Origin: Streptomyces sp. CB01635
GTDB taxonomy: Bacteria > Actinomycetota > Actinomycetes > Streptomycetales > Streptomycetaceae
Reading direction: 5' to 3'
Assembly (NCBI RefSeq): GCF_002803065.1
Contig: NZ_NNBL01000002.1
Location: forward strand, 124,001 to 188,000
DNA length: 64,000 nucleotides
The position numbers and the translations under genes were made by a program. The notes below the pieces were generated by a model that was given only the letters and a program-made list of their open reading frames with translations, was not told where the DNA came from and ran no database searches. Below are positions 53,628 to 63,578 of this stretch, piece by piece (the first letter of the stretch is position 1; each line of letters opens with the position of its first letter).

Positions 53628-55136
53628 TCAGCGTTGGGGTACGGGGATGACGACGGGCTGGCGGTCTTCCGTGCATTCCGCCGGTGGTCGGGGCATGACG
53701 TCGGTCGCGCAGGTCTGTCCCTGGATCTGTTTGGCGAAGTTGCCGGGGCCGGATATGGATGCGGTGAGCAGGGCATCGAGGTCCTCGTCGACGCCGCAGC
53801 CGGTGAAGGGCGGGATGGTGAGGGTGGTGGTGAGCGGTCCGCCGGTGGTGAGGGTGTACCCCGCGTAGGCCCCGTTGGGCTGCCTGGCGACGGTGCCCAG
53901 CAGGTGCACATGGTCCTTCGTGTCCCGCGCCGGGTCGGGGTCGGTGGAGTAGAGGGAGCCACGAGTACGGCAGTTGGGGCCGACATCGAGCGGTGTCCCG
54001 TTGACGCGTACGTCGTACAGACGCAGCGTCAGGGGCAGGCGGATGTCGGTCCGGCCCATGCCTTTGGTGGCGTTGAGATCCGAGTCGAGGGTCATCTCGC
54101 CGGTCTGCTCCAGGATCATCTTGGCCTCCGTGGGCATGAAGCCGAAGGTCAGGAAGGTGCCTGTGCCGACAGTCGACTGCTCCTTGCCGTCGTTGAACAG
54201 GCGGGCCGTGGAGTGCTGAATCAGGTGAACACCGTCCGGCATCACCTTGAGCGACTGGGGGCCCTGGTCGGCCTGGGTGCACGAGAGGGGGATCAGCGAC
54301 GCGCCCTTGAGTTTGTCGACGTTGGACAAGCCGGTGATGTAGGCGACGAGCGGCAACTTGGCGTCCGGGTTCTTGTGGCAGGGCGGTGCCGACCCTTCGC
54401 GCGGGGTCGCTGAGCGTGGTGTCGCCACCCGTGGCCCCGTGTCCCGGCTCTTGTCGTCGTCCGGTGAACCCGAGGGCGTGGTGCCGGGAGTGTCTGACGG
54501 ATCCGGGGTGGTGGTGCCGGTGCCGTCCGTCACGCGTACGGTGGCGAGGTGCCCGGAGTCCGGACTCTTCGGCGTACAACTCACCGACAGGAAAGGGGTG
54601 TTGGCGGGTGCCCCCTGATCTGCGGACAGCGCGAGGCCCAGGTCGAGCTCGCCCGCGTCGAAGGCGAGCTCGGCGGGTGTTCCGGTGCTGACGGCGGCGA
54701 CGTCGCCCGATGTGTCCAGGCGCAGTGAGCCCGTCGCGGGCAGCGGGGTCGGCTGTCCGGTGCCCTTCCAGGTGGTCGTCGCCGTGTCCGCTCCCTGGGT
54801 GACGCCCACGGAGAGACCGGTCGCGGGCGTGGCGGACGCGGCCCCGAGCGTGCGCAGTTCGTCCACCGCGGCCTGCGGCAGTTCGACGGACGTGCCGACG
54901 TCGGACGGACGTATCTCCTCGGAAACCCTTGCCTCTTCCGGGAGTTGGGCGGTGACCGTCATGGTGACGGGCATCTCACCGGACGGAAAGCGGCAGGTGT
55001 AGTCGAGGCGGGCGTCCACGTGCTGAGTGGCCGGCGCGGCGCCGGCACCTGGGGCCGCTGCCGCCACCATCGCACCGACGGCGACCGCCGCGGCCCTGCG
55101 GCGCAGGCGTGAGGGGTGAGAGGCCTTGACTGTCAC
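53628..55136 (-). CDS. Secreted DUF6801-like protein
   Basis: A 502-residue protein with a signal (AAAVAVGAMVAAAAPGAGA). Residues about 35-205 form a DUF6801-like domain (LDYTCRFPSGEMPVTMTVTA, SVELPQAAVDELRTLGA). A Thr/Pro/Ser-rich linker (TGTTTPDPSDTPGTTPSG) leads to a second domain with Cys pairs. The domain name is by recall of the first motif and is not certain. The start is GTG at 55136. It is the middle gene of three secreted proteins on the minus strand. Confidence 0.75.
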   Translation of the reverse strand: MTVKASHPSRLRRRAAAVAVGAMVAAAAPGAGAAPATQHVDARLDYTCRFPSGEMPVTMTVTAQLPEEARVSEEIRPSDVGTSVELPQAAVDELRTLGAASATPATGLSVGVTQGADTATTTWKGTGQPTPLPATGSLRLDTSGDVAAVSTGTPAELAFDAGELDLGLALSADQGAPANTPFLSVSCTPKSPDSGHLATVRVTDGTGTTTPDPSDTPGTTPSGSPDDDKSRDTGPRVATPRSATPREGSAPPCHKNPDAKLPLVAYITGLSNVDKLKGASLIPLSCTQADQGPQSLKVMPDGVHLIQHSTARLFNDGKEQSTVGTGTFLTFGFMPTEAKMILEQTGEMTLDSDLNATKGMGRTDIRLPLTLRLYDVRVNGTPLDVGPNCRTRGSLYSTDPDPARDTKDHVHLLGTVARQPNGAYAGYTLTTGGPLTTTLTIPPFTGCGVDEDLDALLTASISGPGNFAKQIQGQTCATDVMPRPPAECTEDRQPVVIPVPQR

Positions 55137-55234
55137 GGTCCGTCAGCTCCTGTCGCGCGGGGCCGGGTGGGCGTGGGGTGTCCCGCCCGGAGCTGGCTGC
55201 GCCGGGCGGGACGGGGAGAGGTCGAACTGTGTGG

Positions 55235-55879
55235 CTACGAACCGACGATGGTGGCGCCGTTCGAGGTGCCGGAGACGACCACGTCGTACACGCCGTTGAA
55301 GGACGGGTGGTCGCCGTTGGAGATGATCCCGGCGCAGCCCGCACTGACGTTGGACGTGGTGAGTTCGGTGGCGTTCGTCGCGACGGTGAGCTTGCCGGCC
55401 GTGCCGGTGCCGCCGTTCTTGTAGCTGCCGTGCGCGGTGCCGGTGACGTCGAAGCTGCAGGTCGCCACGGTGACCGTCGCCTTGATGTTGTCGATGAAGC
55501 CCGGCGACGTCCCGGTGGCCGCGTCGTAGTCGCCCTCCACCCACAGGCGCCACGGTGTGGTGGTCGTGGTGGTGACGTTGCCGAGGATGCTGGTGCACGG
55601 CTCACCGGAGCGGCCGAAGTTGGCCGGGGCGATGGTGCCGACCTGCGCGGGGTTCCCGGTGGCGCTCTGCAGGGCCGCGGTGGCGTCCGCGTAGGTGCAC
55701 GTCATGTCGATGCCGTTGACTCCGAGGAGCACGTTCGACGAGGTCGCGGTCACCGTCTCGGGGGAGTTCGGGCCCACTGCCCAGTTGGTCGAGGCGGCTG
55801 ACGACGGTGCGGCCGCGAGGCCAAGGGCGGCGCCCGCCGCCGCGACGACGAGTGCGGTCTTCTTGAGGGGAGACTTCAT
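55235..55879 (-). CDS. Small secreted beta-rich protein, first of the trio
   Basis: A 214-residue protein with signal KKTALVVAAAGAALGLAAAPSSAA. The mature part is Thr-, Gly- and Asn-rich with four Cys (DMTCTYAD, EPCTSIL, TCSFDVTG, AGCAGII). It looks like a compact extracellular domain. The ATG at 55879 has GGAGG upstream. It faces the mce operon divergently across 644 bp. Confidence 0.78.
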   Translation of the reverse strand: MKSPLKKTALVVAAAGAALGLAAAPSSAASTNWAVGPNSPETVTATSSNVLLGVNGIDMTCTYADATAALQSATGNPAQVGTIAPANFGRSGEPCTSILGNVTTTTTTPWRLWVEGDYDAATGTSPGFIDNIKATVTVATCSFDVTGTAHGSYKNGGTGTAGKLTVATNATELTTSNVSAGCAGIISNGDHPSFNGVYDVVVSGTSNGATIVGS

Positions 55880-56523
55880 GCTGGTCCTCCGGAATCGTCC
55901 AATTCGGATTCGCCTGCGTCGAGTCGGGGTGGCCGGCCCCGCATCGATTCGCACAGGCCGAGAGTCGCGAGCCGTGACGTTACTGGCCGGAAACTTCACG
56001 GAACAATCCCGCTGTCCATGATTCTTTTTCGGGGTCCTCCGTTCTGTTTCCCAGGTGAGAAACCAGAAGGCGTGTATTGGCTCCGCGGTGAGGAAAGTCG
56101 ACATGGCGTGTACGGCTTGTGCGAAAACTCGGACACCGGTATTGCCGGTGGAGGTTACCCGGCCGTAACGTCCTGTCGTGGCCGCTGAACTCCAGGTCGA
56201 CGCCCCCTTGTCGGCCCGGAGTGGCAACGGGGAAACGTCCGGCCGACCCTCCTTCCGTGCCGGATGCCTCCGTAAGCGGGGCCTTGCGAATCCAACCCTC
56301 CGGAAGCGCGAGGCCCCGCTTTTCATCACGTGATGTATCTCCGCGATGACAAATCGAGCGACGTGAATTATCGCCCGGCGACAATTTCGGGGAAGGGGGC
56401 GGGAATGTCACTCCGGGGTCTTGTCGGGGCGTTTCCGGTCGCCTTACCGTGCGCACCCTCGGTGCTCGCCTGTCACGGGGGTTACAAGTCCGAAGAAATC
56501 CGTTCGAGCTTGCTGGAGGTGAG
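55880..56523. promoter_or_regulatory. Divergent region between the secreted trio and the mce operon
   Basis: 644 bp without a gene I can support. It must hold promoters for both directions. A terminator-like hairpin with a T-run lies inside (56274). Near the mce side, GTGATGTATCTCCGCGATGACAAAT (only partly quoted features: AT-rich core around 56330-56350) may be a promoter. No ORF here has a ribosome site. Confidence 0.4.
56274..56323 (+). terminator. Terminator-like hairpin with T-run inside the divergent region
   Basis: AAGCGGGGCCT (56274-56284) pairs perfectly with AGGCCCCGCTT (56311-56321) and is followed by TTT. No gene ends just upstream on the plus strand, so it may end a small RNA or attenuate the mce leader. 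Confidence 0.55.
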
Positions 56524-57537
56524 ATGGGAATCGAGGTCAAGGTCGAAGGCCTGACGAAGTCCTTCGGTAGGCAGAACATCTGGCGGGACGTGTCGCTCAC
56601 CCTGCCCGCCGGTGAGATCAGCGTCATGCTCGGGCCGTCCGGGACCGGCAAGACCGTCTTCCTGAAGTCGATCATCGGTCTGCTCAAGCCGGAGCGCGGC
56701 CGGGTCCTCATCGACGGTGTCGACATGGCGGGGAGCCGCGAGCGCGACATCTACGAGACCCGGAAGCTGTTCGGCCTCATGTTCCAGGACGGTGCCCTCT
56801 TCGGCTCCATGTCCCTCTTCGACAACATCGCCTTCCCGCTGCGCGAGCACACGAGGAAGAAGGAGTCCGAGATCCGCCGCATCGTCATGGAGCGGATCGA
56901 CATCGTCGGACTCCTCGGCGCGGAGGGGAAGCTGCCGGGGGAGATCAGCGGCGGCATGCGCAAGCGGGCCGGCCTCGCCCGCGCCCTAGTCCTCGACCCG
57001 CAGATCATCCTCTGCGACGAGCCGGACTCCGGGCTCGACCCGGTCCGCACCGCGTTCATCTCCCAGCTCCTGGTCGACCTGAACGCGCAGATCGACGCGA
57101 CGATGCTCATCGTCACGCACAACCTCGACATCGCCTCCACCGTGCCCGACAACATGGGCATGCTGTTCCGCCGCGGCCTCGTCACGTTCGGGCCGCGCGA
57201 GGTGCTCCTGACCAGCGAGGAGCCCGTCGTGTCGCAGTTCCTGAGCGGCAGCGTGGAAGGGCCCATCGGCATGTCCGAGGAGAAGGACGCCGCGACGCTC
57301 GCCGCCGAGGCCGCCGGCCGCTCGCCCGACGAGGAGCCCGTGCCACGGGTGATCGTGCCGCAGCTCGAACCCTCGCCCGGGCTGCCGCCGCGCAGGGCCG
57401 TCGCCCGGCGCCGCGAACGCGTCCTCGGCATGCTGGACGGGCTGCCGCCGGCCGCGCGGGCCGCGATCGAGACGACGTACGCCGACAGCGGCGAAGCGCC
57501 GACCCTCGCGATGCCGTCGGCCGGGGGCGGCTCATGA
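56524..57537 (+). CDS. mceG: Mce-system ABC ATPase (MceG/MlaF-type)
   Basis: A 337-residue protein. Walker A is GPSGTGKTVFLKS, the signature ISGGMRKRAGLARAL, Walker B ILCDEPDSGLDPVR and the H-loop VTHNLD. About 70 extra residues at the C-terminus are typical of MceG and unlike MlaF. It powers the YrbE/Mce lipid importer at the inner membrane. The ATG at 56524 has GGAGG upstream; an ATG at 56449 is not supported. It overlaps the next gene by an ATGA. Confidence 0.93.
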   Translation: MGIEVKVEGLTKSFGRQNIWRDVSLTLPAGEISVMLGPSGTGKTVFLKSIIGLLKPERGRVLIDGVDMAGSRERDIYETRKLFGLMFQDGALFGSMSLFDNIAFPLREHTRKKESEIRRIVMERIDIVGLLGAEGKLPGEISGGMRKRAGLARALVLDPQIILCDEPDSGLDPVRTAFISQLLVDLNAQIDATMLIVTHNLDIASTVPDNMGMLFRRGLVTFGPREVLLTSEEPVVSQFLSGSVEGPIGMSEEKDAATLAAEAAGRSPDEEPVPRVIVPQLEPSPGLPPRRAVARRRERVLGMLDGLPPAARAAIETTYADSGEAPTLAMPSAGGGS

Positions 57538-58391
57538 GCCTCGACGAGCGGCAGCCCCCGGAGAGACCCGCAGAACCGGAACCGGAGGCCGGGCCGCCGA
57601 AGGACCGCGGACCCCGCGCTCCCGTTCCCGGCCTCGGCGCCCTCCGTCAGACCGGACGCCTCTTCGCCCTCGCCCTCGAAGTGGCCCGGGCGATCTTCCG
57701 CCGGCCCTTCCAGTTCAGGGAGTTCGTCGAGCAGTTCTGGTTCATCGCGAGCGTGACGATCCTGCCGGCCGCCCTCGTCTCCATCCCGTTCGGCGCCGTG
57801 ATCGCCCTCCAAGTGGGTTCCCTCACCGAGCAGTTGGGCGCCCAGTCGTTCACCGGAGGCGCCAGCGTCCTCGCCGTCATCCAGCAGGCGAGCCCGCTCA
57901 TCGTGGCGCTGCTCATCTCCGGCGCGGGCGGCTCCGCCATCTGCGCCGACCTCGGCTCCCGCAAGATCCGCGAGGAGCTGGACGCCATGGAGGTCATGGG
58001 CGTCTCGCCCGTGCAGCGGCTCGTCGTGCCGCGCGTGCTCGCCACCATGTCCGTGGCGCTCCTCCTCAACGGCATGGTCTCCGTCGTCGGCACCCTCGGC
58101 GGCTACTTCTTCAACATCGTCCTGCAGGGCGGCACCCCGGGCGCGTACCTTTCCAGCTTCTCCGCGCTCGCCCAGCTCCCCGACCTCTACGTCAGCGAAC
58201 TCAAGGCGCTGATCTTCGGGTTCATCGCCGGGATCGTCGCCGCCTACCGCGGCCTCAACCCGCGCGGCGGCCCCAAGGGCGTCGGCGACGCGGTCAACCA
58301 GTCCGTCGTCATCACCTTCATGCTCCTGTTCTTCGTGAACATGGTGCTGACGGGGATCTACCTCCAGATCGTTCCGCCGAAGGGTGGCTGA
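57534..58391 (+). CDS. yrbE: YrbE/MlaE-type permease A
   Basis: A 285-residue permease with five to six hydrophobic segments after a Pro-rich N-terminal tail. The MlaE signature is seen in SGAGGSAICADLGSRKIREELDAMEVMGVSPVQRLVVPRVLA. It pairs with the second permease to form the membrane part of the Mce importer. It begins in the mceG stop (ATGA). Confidence 0.93.
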   Translation: MSLDERQPPERPAEPEPEAGPPKDRGPRAPVPGLGALRQTGRLFALALEVARAIFRRPFQFREFVEQFWFIASVTILPAALVSIPFGAVIALQVGSLTEQLGAQSFTGGASVLAVIQQASPLIVALLISGAGGSAICADLGSRKIREELDAMEVMGVSPVQRLVVPRVLATMSVALLLNGMVSVVGTLGGYFFNIVLQGGTPGAYLSSFSALAQLPDLYVSELKALIFGFIAGIVAAYRGLNPRGGPKGVGDAVNQSVVITFMLLFFVNMVLTGIYLQIVPPKGG

Positions 58392-58396
58392 CCGCG

Positions 58397-59203
58397 ATGG
58401 CATCCCCGCTCGTCTGGCTCGACCGCTCTGGCGACCAACTCATCTTCTACGTACGGGCGTTGGTCTGGATTCCGCGCACCCTGCGGCGCTATCTGAAAGA
58501 GGTGCAGCGCCTGCTCGCCGAGGTCGCCTTCGGGTCCGGCGGGCTCGGCGTCATCGGCGGCACCATCGGCGTGATGTTCGCGATGACCGTGTTCACCGGC
58601 ACCGTCGTGGGACTCCAGGGATACGCCGCCCTGGACCAGATCGGCACCGCCGCCTTCACCGGCTTCGTGTCCGCCTACTTCAACACCCGCGAGATCGCAC
58701 CCCTGGTCGCCGGTCTCGCCCTGTCCGCGACCGTCGGCGCCGGATTCACCGCGCAGCTCGGCGCCATGCGCATCAACGAGGAGGTCGACGCCCTGGAAGG
58801 CATGGGTATCCGCTCCATGCCCTACCTCGTCACCACCCGCATCATCGCGGGCGTCGTCGCGATCGTCCCGCTGTACGCGATCGGGCTCCTGTCCTCCTAT
58901 CTTGCGTCCCGCTACGTGACCGTCTGGTTCAACGGCCAGTCGCAGGGCACGTACGACCACTACTTCAATCTCTTCCTGTCCCCGGCCGACGTGCTGCTCT
59001 CCGTGCTCAAGGTGCTGATCTTCAGCGTCATGGTGATCGTCGCCCACTGCTACTACGGCTTCCGCGCGAGCGGCGGTCCCGCCGGGGTCGGCGTCGCCGT
59101 CGGCCGGTCCGTGCGCAACGCCATCGTCCTGATCAGCGTCACCGACTTCTTCCTCTCGCTGGCCCTGTGGGGAGCGACCACGACGGTGAAGGTGGCGGGG
59201 TGA
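58397..59203 (+). CDS. yrbE: YrbE/MlaE-type permease B
   Basis: A 268-residue permease. The family core is GFTAQLGAMRINEEVDALEGMGIRSMPYLVTTRIIAG. It starts 5 bp after the first permease and ends 1 bp before the first mce gene, so all are one transcript. Five or so membrane segments as in its partner. Confidence 0.93.
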   Translation: MASPLVWLDRSGDQLIFYVRALVWIPRTLRRYLKEVQRLLAEVAFGSGGLGVIGGTIGVMFAMTVFTGTVVGLQGYAALDQIGTAAFTGFVSAYFNTREIAPLVAGLALSATVGAGFTAQLGAMRINEEVDALEGMGIRSMPYLVTTRIIAGVVAIVPLYAIGLLSSYLASRYVTVWFNGQSQGTYDHYFNLFLSPADVLLSVLKVLIFSVMVIVAHCYYGFRASGGPAGVGVAVGRSVRNAIVLISVTDFFLSLALWGATTTVKVAG

Positions 59204-59204
59204 C

Positions 59205-60455
59205 ATGAGCGAAGCGAAGACCTCCGCCGTGCGCCGCAGACTCGCCGGCGTCGTGTTCCTGCTGGTGCCCGCACTGCTGATCTGGCTCGCGGTCGCCGTC
59301 TACAACAAGGACTTCACGCGCTCGGACCCGGTGACCGTCGAGACCGGCAGCGTCGGCAACGAGATGCACCTGGGCGCGGAGGTGAAGCTGCGCGGCGTCG
59401 TCCTCGGCGAGGTCCGGAAGATCGACACGACCAGGACCGGCGCCCGGCTGACCCTCGCCCTGAAGCCGGGCGCGCTGCGGCAGGTGCCGTCCGACGTACG
59501 GGCGCAGATGCTGCCGACGACCCTGTTCGGGGAGCGGTTCGTGGCGCTCGTACCGCCCGCGAACCCGTCCGCCGAGCCGCTGCCGGCCGGGGCCATCATT
59601 CCGCAGGACCGCTCGCAGAACGCGGTCGAACTCCAGCAGGTTCTCGACAACGTGCTGCCGATGCTGACCGCCGTGCAGCCGCAGAAGCTCTCCGCCACCC
59701 TGTCCGCCGTCGCCCAGGCCCTCGGCGGGCGCGGCGACCAGCTCGGCGACACCCTCGCCCAACTCGACGCACATCTGCGGAAGTTCAATCCGAACCTGCC
59801 CACCCTCACCCGCGATCTGAAGGAGCTGGTGAAGGTCAGCCACGTCTACGCGGACGCCGCGCCCGACGTCCTCGACGCACTCACCGACTTCACCACCACC
59901 AGCGGCACGATCGCGGAGAAGGAAAAGGACCTGGCCGCCACCTACGGGGGCACGACCAGGACCGCCGAGGACCTGACGGCCTTCCTCCAGCAGAACAAGG
60001 ACAACATCATCCGGCTGAGCGCCACGAGCCGGCCGACCCTCGAACTCCTCGGCAGGTACTCCTCGTCCTTCCCGTGCACCCTGCGCACCCTCGCCGACTT
60101 CGTGCCCCGCATGGACAAGGCGCTCGGCAAGGGCACGGGCGAGCCGGGCCTGCACGTCAGCGTCACCACGGTGCCCGCGCGCGGCGCCTACGTCCCCGGA
60201 CACGACACCCCCGTCTACGGCTCCGGCGGCGGCCCGCACTGCTACCCCGTGCCCTACCTCGGCGCACCCGCCAAGGCCCCCGCGACCGCCGTGTCGGCAG
60301 AACAGGACCTCGGTCCCGCCAACTCGCCGCAGGAGAACGACCTCGTCAACGAACTCCTCGCGCCCGCCATGAAGGAGCGGCCCGACGACCTGCCCGACTG
60401 GAGCAGCCTGCTCGCCGGGCCCGCCTTCCGGGGAGCGGAGGTGAAACTCAAGTGA
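59205..60455 (+). CDS. mceA: Mce-family protein, first of the operon
   Basis: A 416-residue protein with an N-terminal membrane anchor (LAGVVFLLVPALLIWLAVAVY). The MCE domain follows (residues about 40-115: LGAEVKLRGVVLGEVRKI, LPTTLFGERFVALVPP). A long helical region then leads to a Gly/Pro-rich C-terminus. Mce proteins form a hexameric needle carrying lipids or sterols across the envelope. ATG at 59205. Confidence 0.92.
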   Translation: MSEAKTSAVRRRLAGVVFLLVPALLIWLAVAVYNKDFTRSDPVTVETGSVGNEMHLGAEVKLRGVVLGEVRKIDTTRTGARLTLALKPGALRQVPSDVRAQMLPTTLFGERFVALVPPANPSAEPLPAGAIIPQDRSQNAVELQQVLDNVLPMLTAVQPQKLSATLSAVAQALGGRGDQLGDTLAQLDAHLRKFNPNLPTLTRDLKELVKVSHVYADAAPDVLDALTDFTTTSGTIAEKEKDLAATYGGTTRTAEDLTAFLQQNKDNIIRLSATSRPTLELLGRYSSSFPCTLRTLADFVPRMDKALGKGTGEPGLHVSVTTVPARGAYVPGHDTPVYGSGGGPHCYPVPYLGAPAKAPATAVSAEQDLGPANSPQENDLVNELLAPAMKERPDDLPDWSSLLAGPAFRGAEVKLK

Positions 60456-61522
60456 GCGACACCGGCGAGATGGTCGCGGACAGCAGGATCAAGCGGAAGA
60501 GCCTCACGGGACCCGTCGTCAAGTCCCTCGTCTTCGTACTCGTCACCGCCCTCGCGACGACCGTCCTCGGCTTCAGCATCGCCAACACCGGCGTGGGCGG
60601 CCCCACGACGCAGTACAAGGCCCTCTTCACCGACGTCACCGGCCTGATGGAGGGCGACAGCGTACGGATCTCGGGGGTGAAGGTCGGCGAGGTGACCGAC
60701 GTCCGCGTGGTGCGCCACCGCACCGCGCAGGTCACCTTCTCCGTCCGGGACGAGCGCGACCTGCCCGGTTCCGTGACCGCCTCCGTGAAGTACCTGAACA
60801 TGGTCGGACAGCGCTATGTCGCACTCGGCCGGGGCAGCGGAGCAGTCGGCGGCACGCTGCGGCCCGGGGACGCCATCCCCCTCGACCGCACGACGCCCGC
60901 ACTCGACCTGACGCTCCTCTTCAACGGCTTCAAGCCGCTCTTCGAGGGCCTCTCCCCGAAGGACGTCAACCAGCTCGCCGGGTCGATCGTGCAGGTACTC
61001 CAGGGCGAGGGCGGAACCGTCGACAGCCTCATCGAGCACGTCGGGTCCCTCACCAAGACCGTCGCCGCGAAGGACGAGGTGATCGGCGAGGTCGTCGGCA
61101 ACCTCAACACCGTTCTGACCACCATCAACACCCGAGAGGCCGGCTTCAAGGACCTCGTCGAGACGCTCAGGGCGATGGTGTCCGGCTTCAACAGCGACCG
61201 CAAACCCCTCGGCAAGGCCGTCACCGCGATGGGCGACCTGACGACCGCGACCGCCGGACTTCTCCAGGAGGGCCGCGAACCGCTCAAGCAGGACATCAGC
61301 CAACTCGGCCGCCTCTCCGGCTCGTTGGGCGACAACATCCCGCAGATCGAGAACTTCCTGAACAAGTCCCCGGCGAAGCTGACGGCCCTGTCGCGCCTTT
61401 CGTCGTACGGGTCCTGGTTCAACCTCTATCTCTGCGAGGCCAGGATCAGCGGCGTCACGACCAGCGACGGGTCCAGGCCGCCGACCGGAATCGCCCTCAC
61501 CCAGGAGAGGTGCCGGGGATGA
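60452..61522 (+). CDS. mceB: Mce-family protein, second
   Basis: A 356-residue protein with anchor LVFVLVTALATTVLGFSIANTG, the MCE domain (TGLMEGDSVRISGVKVGEVTDV, YLNMVGQRYVALG) and a long helical tail ending in Cys-containing ISGVTTSDGSR...ERCRG. The GTG start overlaps the previous stop (GTGA). Confidence 0.92.
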   Translation: MSDTGEMVADSRIKRKSLTGPVVKSLVFVLVTALATTVLGFSIANTGVGGPTTQYKALFTDVTGLMEGDSVRISGVKVGEVTDVRVVRHRTAQVTFSVRDERDLPGSVTASVKYLNMVGQRYVALGRGSGAVGGTLRPGDAIPLDRTTPALDLTLLFNGFKPLFEGLSPKDVNQLAGSIVQVLQGEGGTVDSLIEHVGSLTKTVAAKDEVIGEVVGNLNTVLTTINTREAGFKDLVETLRAMVSGFNSDRKPLGKAVTAMGDLTTATAGLLQEGREPLKQDISQLGRLSGSLGDNIPQIENFLNKSPAKLTALSRLSSYGSWFNLYLCEARISGVTTSDGSRPPTGIALTQERCRG

Positions 61523-62559
61523 GACTGCCCAGACCGAAACCCATGAAGGAACGCAACCCCGTGGCCGTCGCCCTGGCCGGGCTCGTCGTGCTCGCCGTCG
61601 TGGCGCTCCTGGCCTTCAACGCCGACCGGCTCCCGCTCGTCGGGTCCGGCACCGCATACACCGCCGACTTCACCGAGGCCGCGGGTCTGGGCGAGGGCGA
61701 CGAGGTGCGGATCGCGGGCGTCAAGGTCGGCGAGGTCACCGGCGTCTCGCTGGACGGCGGCCGGGTGAGGGTCACCTTCGACGCCGGCGACGCCTGGATC
61801 GGCGACCGGTCCACCGCGGCCATCGCCATCAAGACCCTCCTCGGCGACAAGTACCTGGCCGTCGACCCGCTGGGCTCCGCCCGCCAGGACCCCGGCAGCC
61901 GCATCCCGGTCAGCCGGACCACCTCGCCGTACGACGTCACGCAGGCGTTCCAGGACCTCAGCAGCACCGTCGACGAGATCGACACCGCGCAGCTCGCCAA
62001 GAGCTTCGAGACCATCTCGGACACCTTCAAGGACTCGCCCCCCGACGTGCGCGCCGCGGCGACGGGGCTCTCCGAGCTGTCGAAGTCCGTGTCCAAGCGG
62101 GACACACAGCTCGCCGAACTGCTCAAGGGCAGCCGCCAGTTGACGAAGACCCTCAAGTCGAAGAAGTCCAGCTTCGAGACGCTCATCGACGACGGGGGCT
62201 CGCTCCTCGGCGAGCTGAAGGACCGGCGCGCCGCCGTCAAGGCGCTGCTCAAGGGCAGCAAGGAACTCGGCACGGAGCTGAAGGGCGTCGTCGACGACAA
62301 CGACAAGCAGCTCGGTCCGACGCTCAAGGCGCTCGGCCGGGTCACCACCGTCCTGGAGAAGAACAACAAGAACCTCGACAGGACACTGGCGCTCGTCGGT
62401 CCCTACTACCGGCTCATCGGGAACACCCTCGGCAACGGCCGCTGGTTCGACAGCTACCTGTGCGGCGTCGTGCCTCCCGAGTACCTCCCGAAGGAACAGC
62501 GGACGACGGACTGCAAGCCACCGCAGCAGGGTGCGAGCGCGAAGGGGGCGGGCCGGTGA
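61519..62559 (+). CDS. mceC: Mce-family protein, third
   Basis: A 346-residue protein with anchor VAVALAGLVVLAVVALLAF, the MCE domain (AGLGEGDEVRIAGVKVGEVTGV, LLGDKYLAVDPLG) and a Lys-rich helical region (LKSKKSSFETLIDDG). ATG at 61519 overlaps the previous stop; GTG at 61510 is another possible start. Confidence 0.92.
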   Translation: MRLPRPKPMKERNPVAVALAGLVVLAVVALLAFNADRLPLVGSGTAYTADFTEAAGLGEGDEVRIAGVKVGEVTGVSLDGGRVRVTFDAGDAWIGDRSTAAIAIKTLLGDKYLAVDPLGSARQDPGSRIPVSRTTSPYDVTQAFQDLSSTVDEIDTAQLAKSFETISDTFKDSPPDVRAAATGLSELSKSVSKRDTQLAELLKGSRQLTKTLKSKKSSFETLIDDGGSLLGELKDRRAAVKALLKGSKELGTELKGVVDDNDKQLGPTLKALGRVTTVLEKNNKNLDRTLALVGPYYRLIGNTLGNGRWFDSYLCGVVPPEYLPKEQRTTDCKPPQQGASAKGAGR

Positions 62560-63578
62560 CGCGCGCATGGATCAGCGGCAGAAGACGCCACATCGTCGTG
62601 GGAGTCGTCGTGTTGGCGGTGCTCGCGGCGGGCGGTCTCGTGGGGGTACGGGCCCTCGGCGGGGGCGGGACCACCGTGACCGCGTACTTCGACCGGGCCG
62701 TCGGCGTCTACGCCGGATCCGACGTGCGGATCCTCGGCGTGCGCGTGGGTTCGGTCGGCTCCGTGCACCCGCAGGGAAAGCAGGTGCGGGTGATCCTCGG
62801 CCTCGACGAAGGCGTACGGGTTCCCGAGGGTGCGCGGGCCGTGGTCGTCGCGCCCAGCATCGTCGCCGACCGGTACGTCCAGCTCACCCCCGCCTACACC
62901 GCGGGACCCGCACTGGCCGCGGGCGCCGTGCTGCCGGCGTCCCGCAACCGCACCCCCGTGGAGATCGACCAGCTCTACGACAGCATCACCGAACTCGGCG
63001 ACGCCCTCGGCCCGAACGGCGCCAACGCGCAGGGCGCCCTCTCCGACCTCCTCGACACCGGGGCGAAGAACCTCGACGGGAACGGCACCGCGATCGGCGA
63101 GAGCATCGAGCAGTTCGGCAAGGCCGCCAAGACCCTCGACGGCAGCAGTGACGACCTCTTCACGACGCTCGCGCAGCTCCAGGCGTTCACCACGATGCTC
63201 AAGGACAAGGACGGCGGGGTGCGCACGGCGCAGGAACGCCTCGATGACGTCGTCGGGTTCTTCGCCGACAACAAGGACGACCTGACGGGCGCACTGAAGG
63301 AGCTCGGCACGGCGCTCGGCCAGGTCAAGACGTTCATCGAGGACAACCGCGGCGAGCTGAAGAAGAACGTCGACAAGCTCGTGCCGATCACGCAGACCCT
63401 CGTCAGACAGCGCGCCTCGCTCGCGGAGGCGCTCGACACGGCGCCTCTCGCCACGGGAAACGTCGTCAACACGTACGACAAGGACGGCCGCACGCTCGAC
63501 GGGCGTACGAACCTCAACGAGATCAGCATGGGCGGGGATCTGCTGCCGCTGCCCGCGGTCGGGGGAGGCGGTCGGTGA
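62556..63578 (+). CDS. mceD: Mce-family protein, fourth
   Basis: A 340-residue protein with anchor IVVGVVVLAVLAAGGLVGV, the MCE domain (VGVYAGSDVRILGVRVGSVGSV, SIVADRYVQLTPAY) and a helical tail. GTGA overlap with the preceding gene. Confidence 0.92.
   Translation: MTRAWISGRRRHIVVGVVVLAVLAAGGLVGVRALGGGGTTVTAYFDRAVGVYAGSDVRILGVRVGSVGSVHPQGKQVRVILGLDEGVRVPEGARAVVVAPSIVADRYVQLTPAYTAGPALAAGAVLPASRNRTPVEIDQLYDSITELGDALGPNGANAQGALSDLLDTGAKNLDGNGTAIGESIEQFGKAAKTLDGSSDDLFTTLAQLQAFTTMLKDKDGGVRTAQERLDDVVGFFADNKDDLTGALKELGTALGQVKTFIEDNRGELKKNVDKLVPITQTLVRQRASLAEALDTAPLATGNVVNTYDKDGRTLDGRTNLNEISMGGDLLPLPAVGGGGR

Noticed and set aside
56119..56349. 76-codon frame upstream of mceG
   Set aside because: No ribosome site, and it runs through a terminator-like hairpin.
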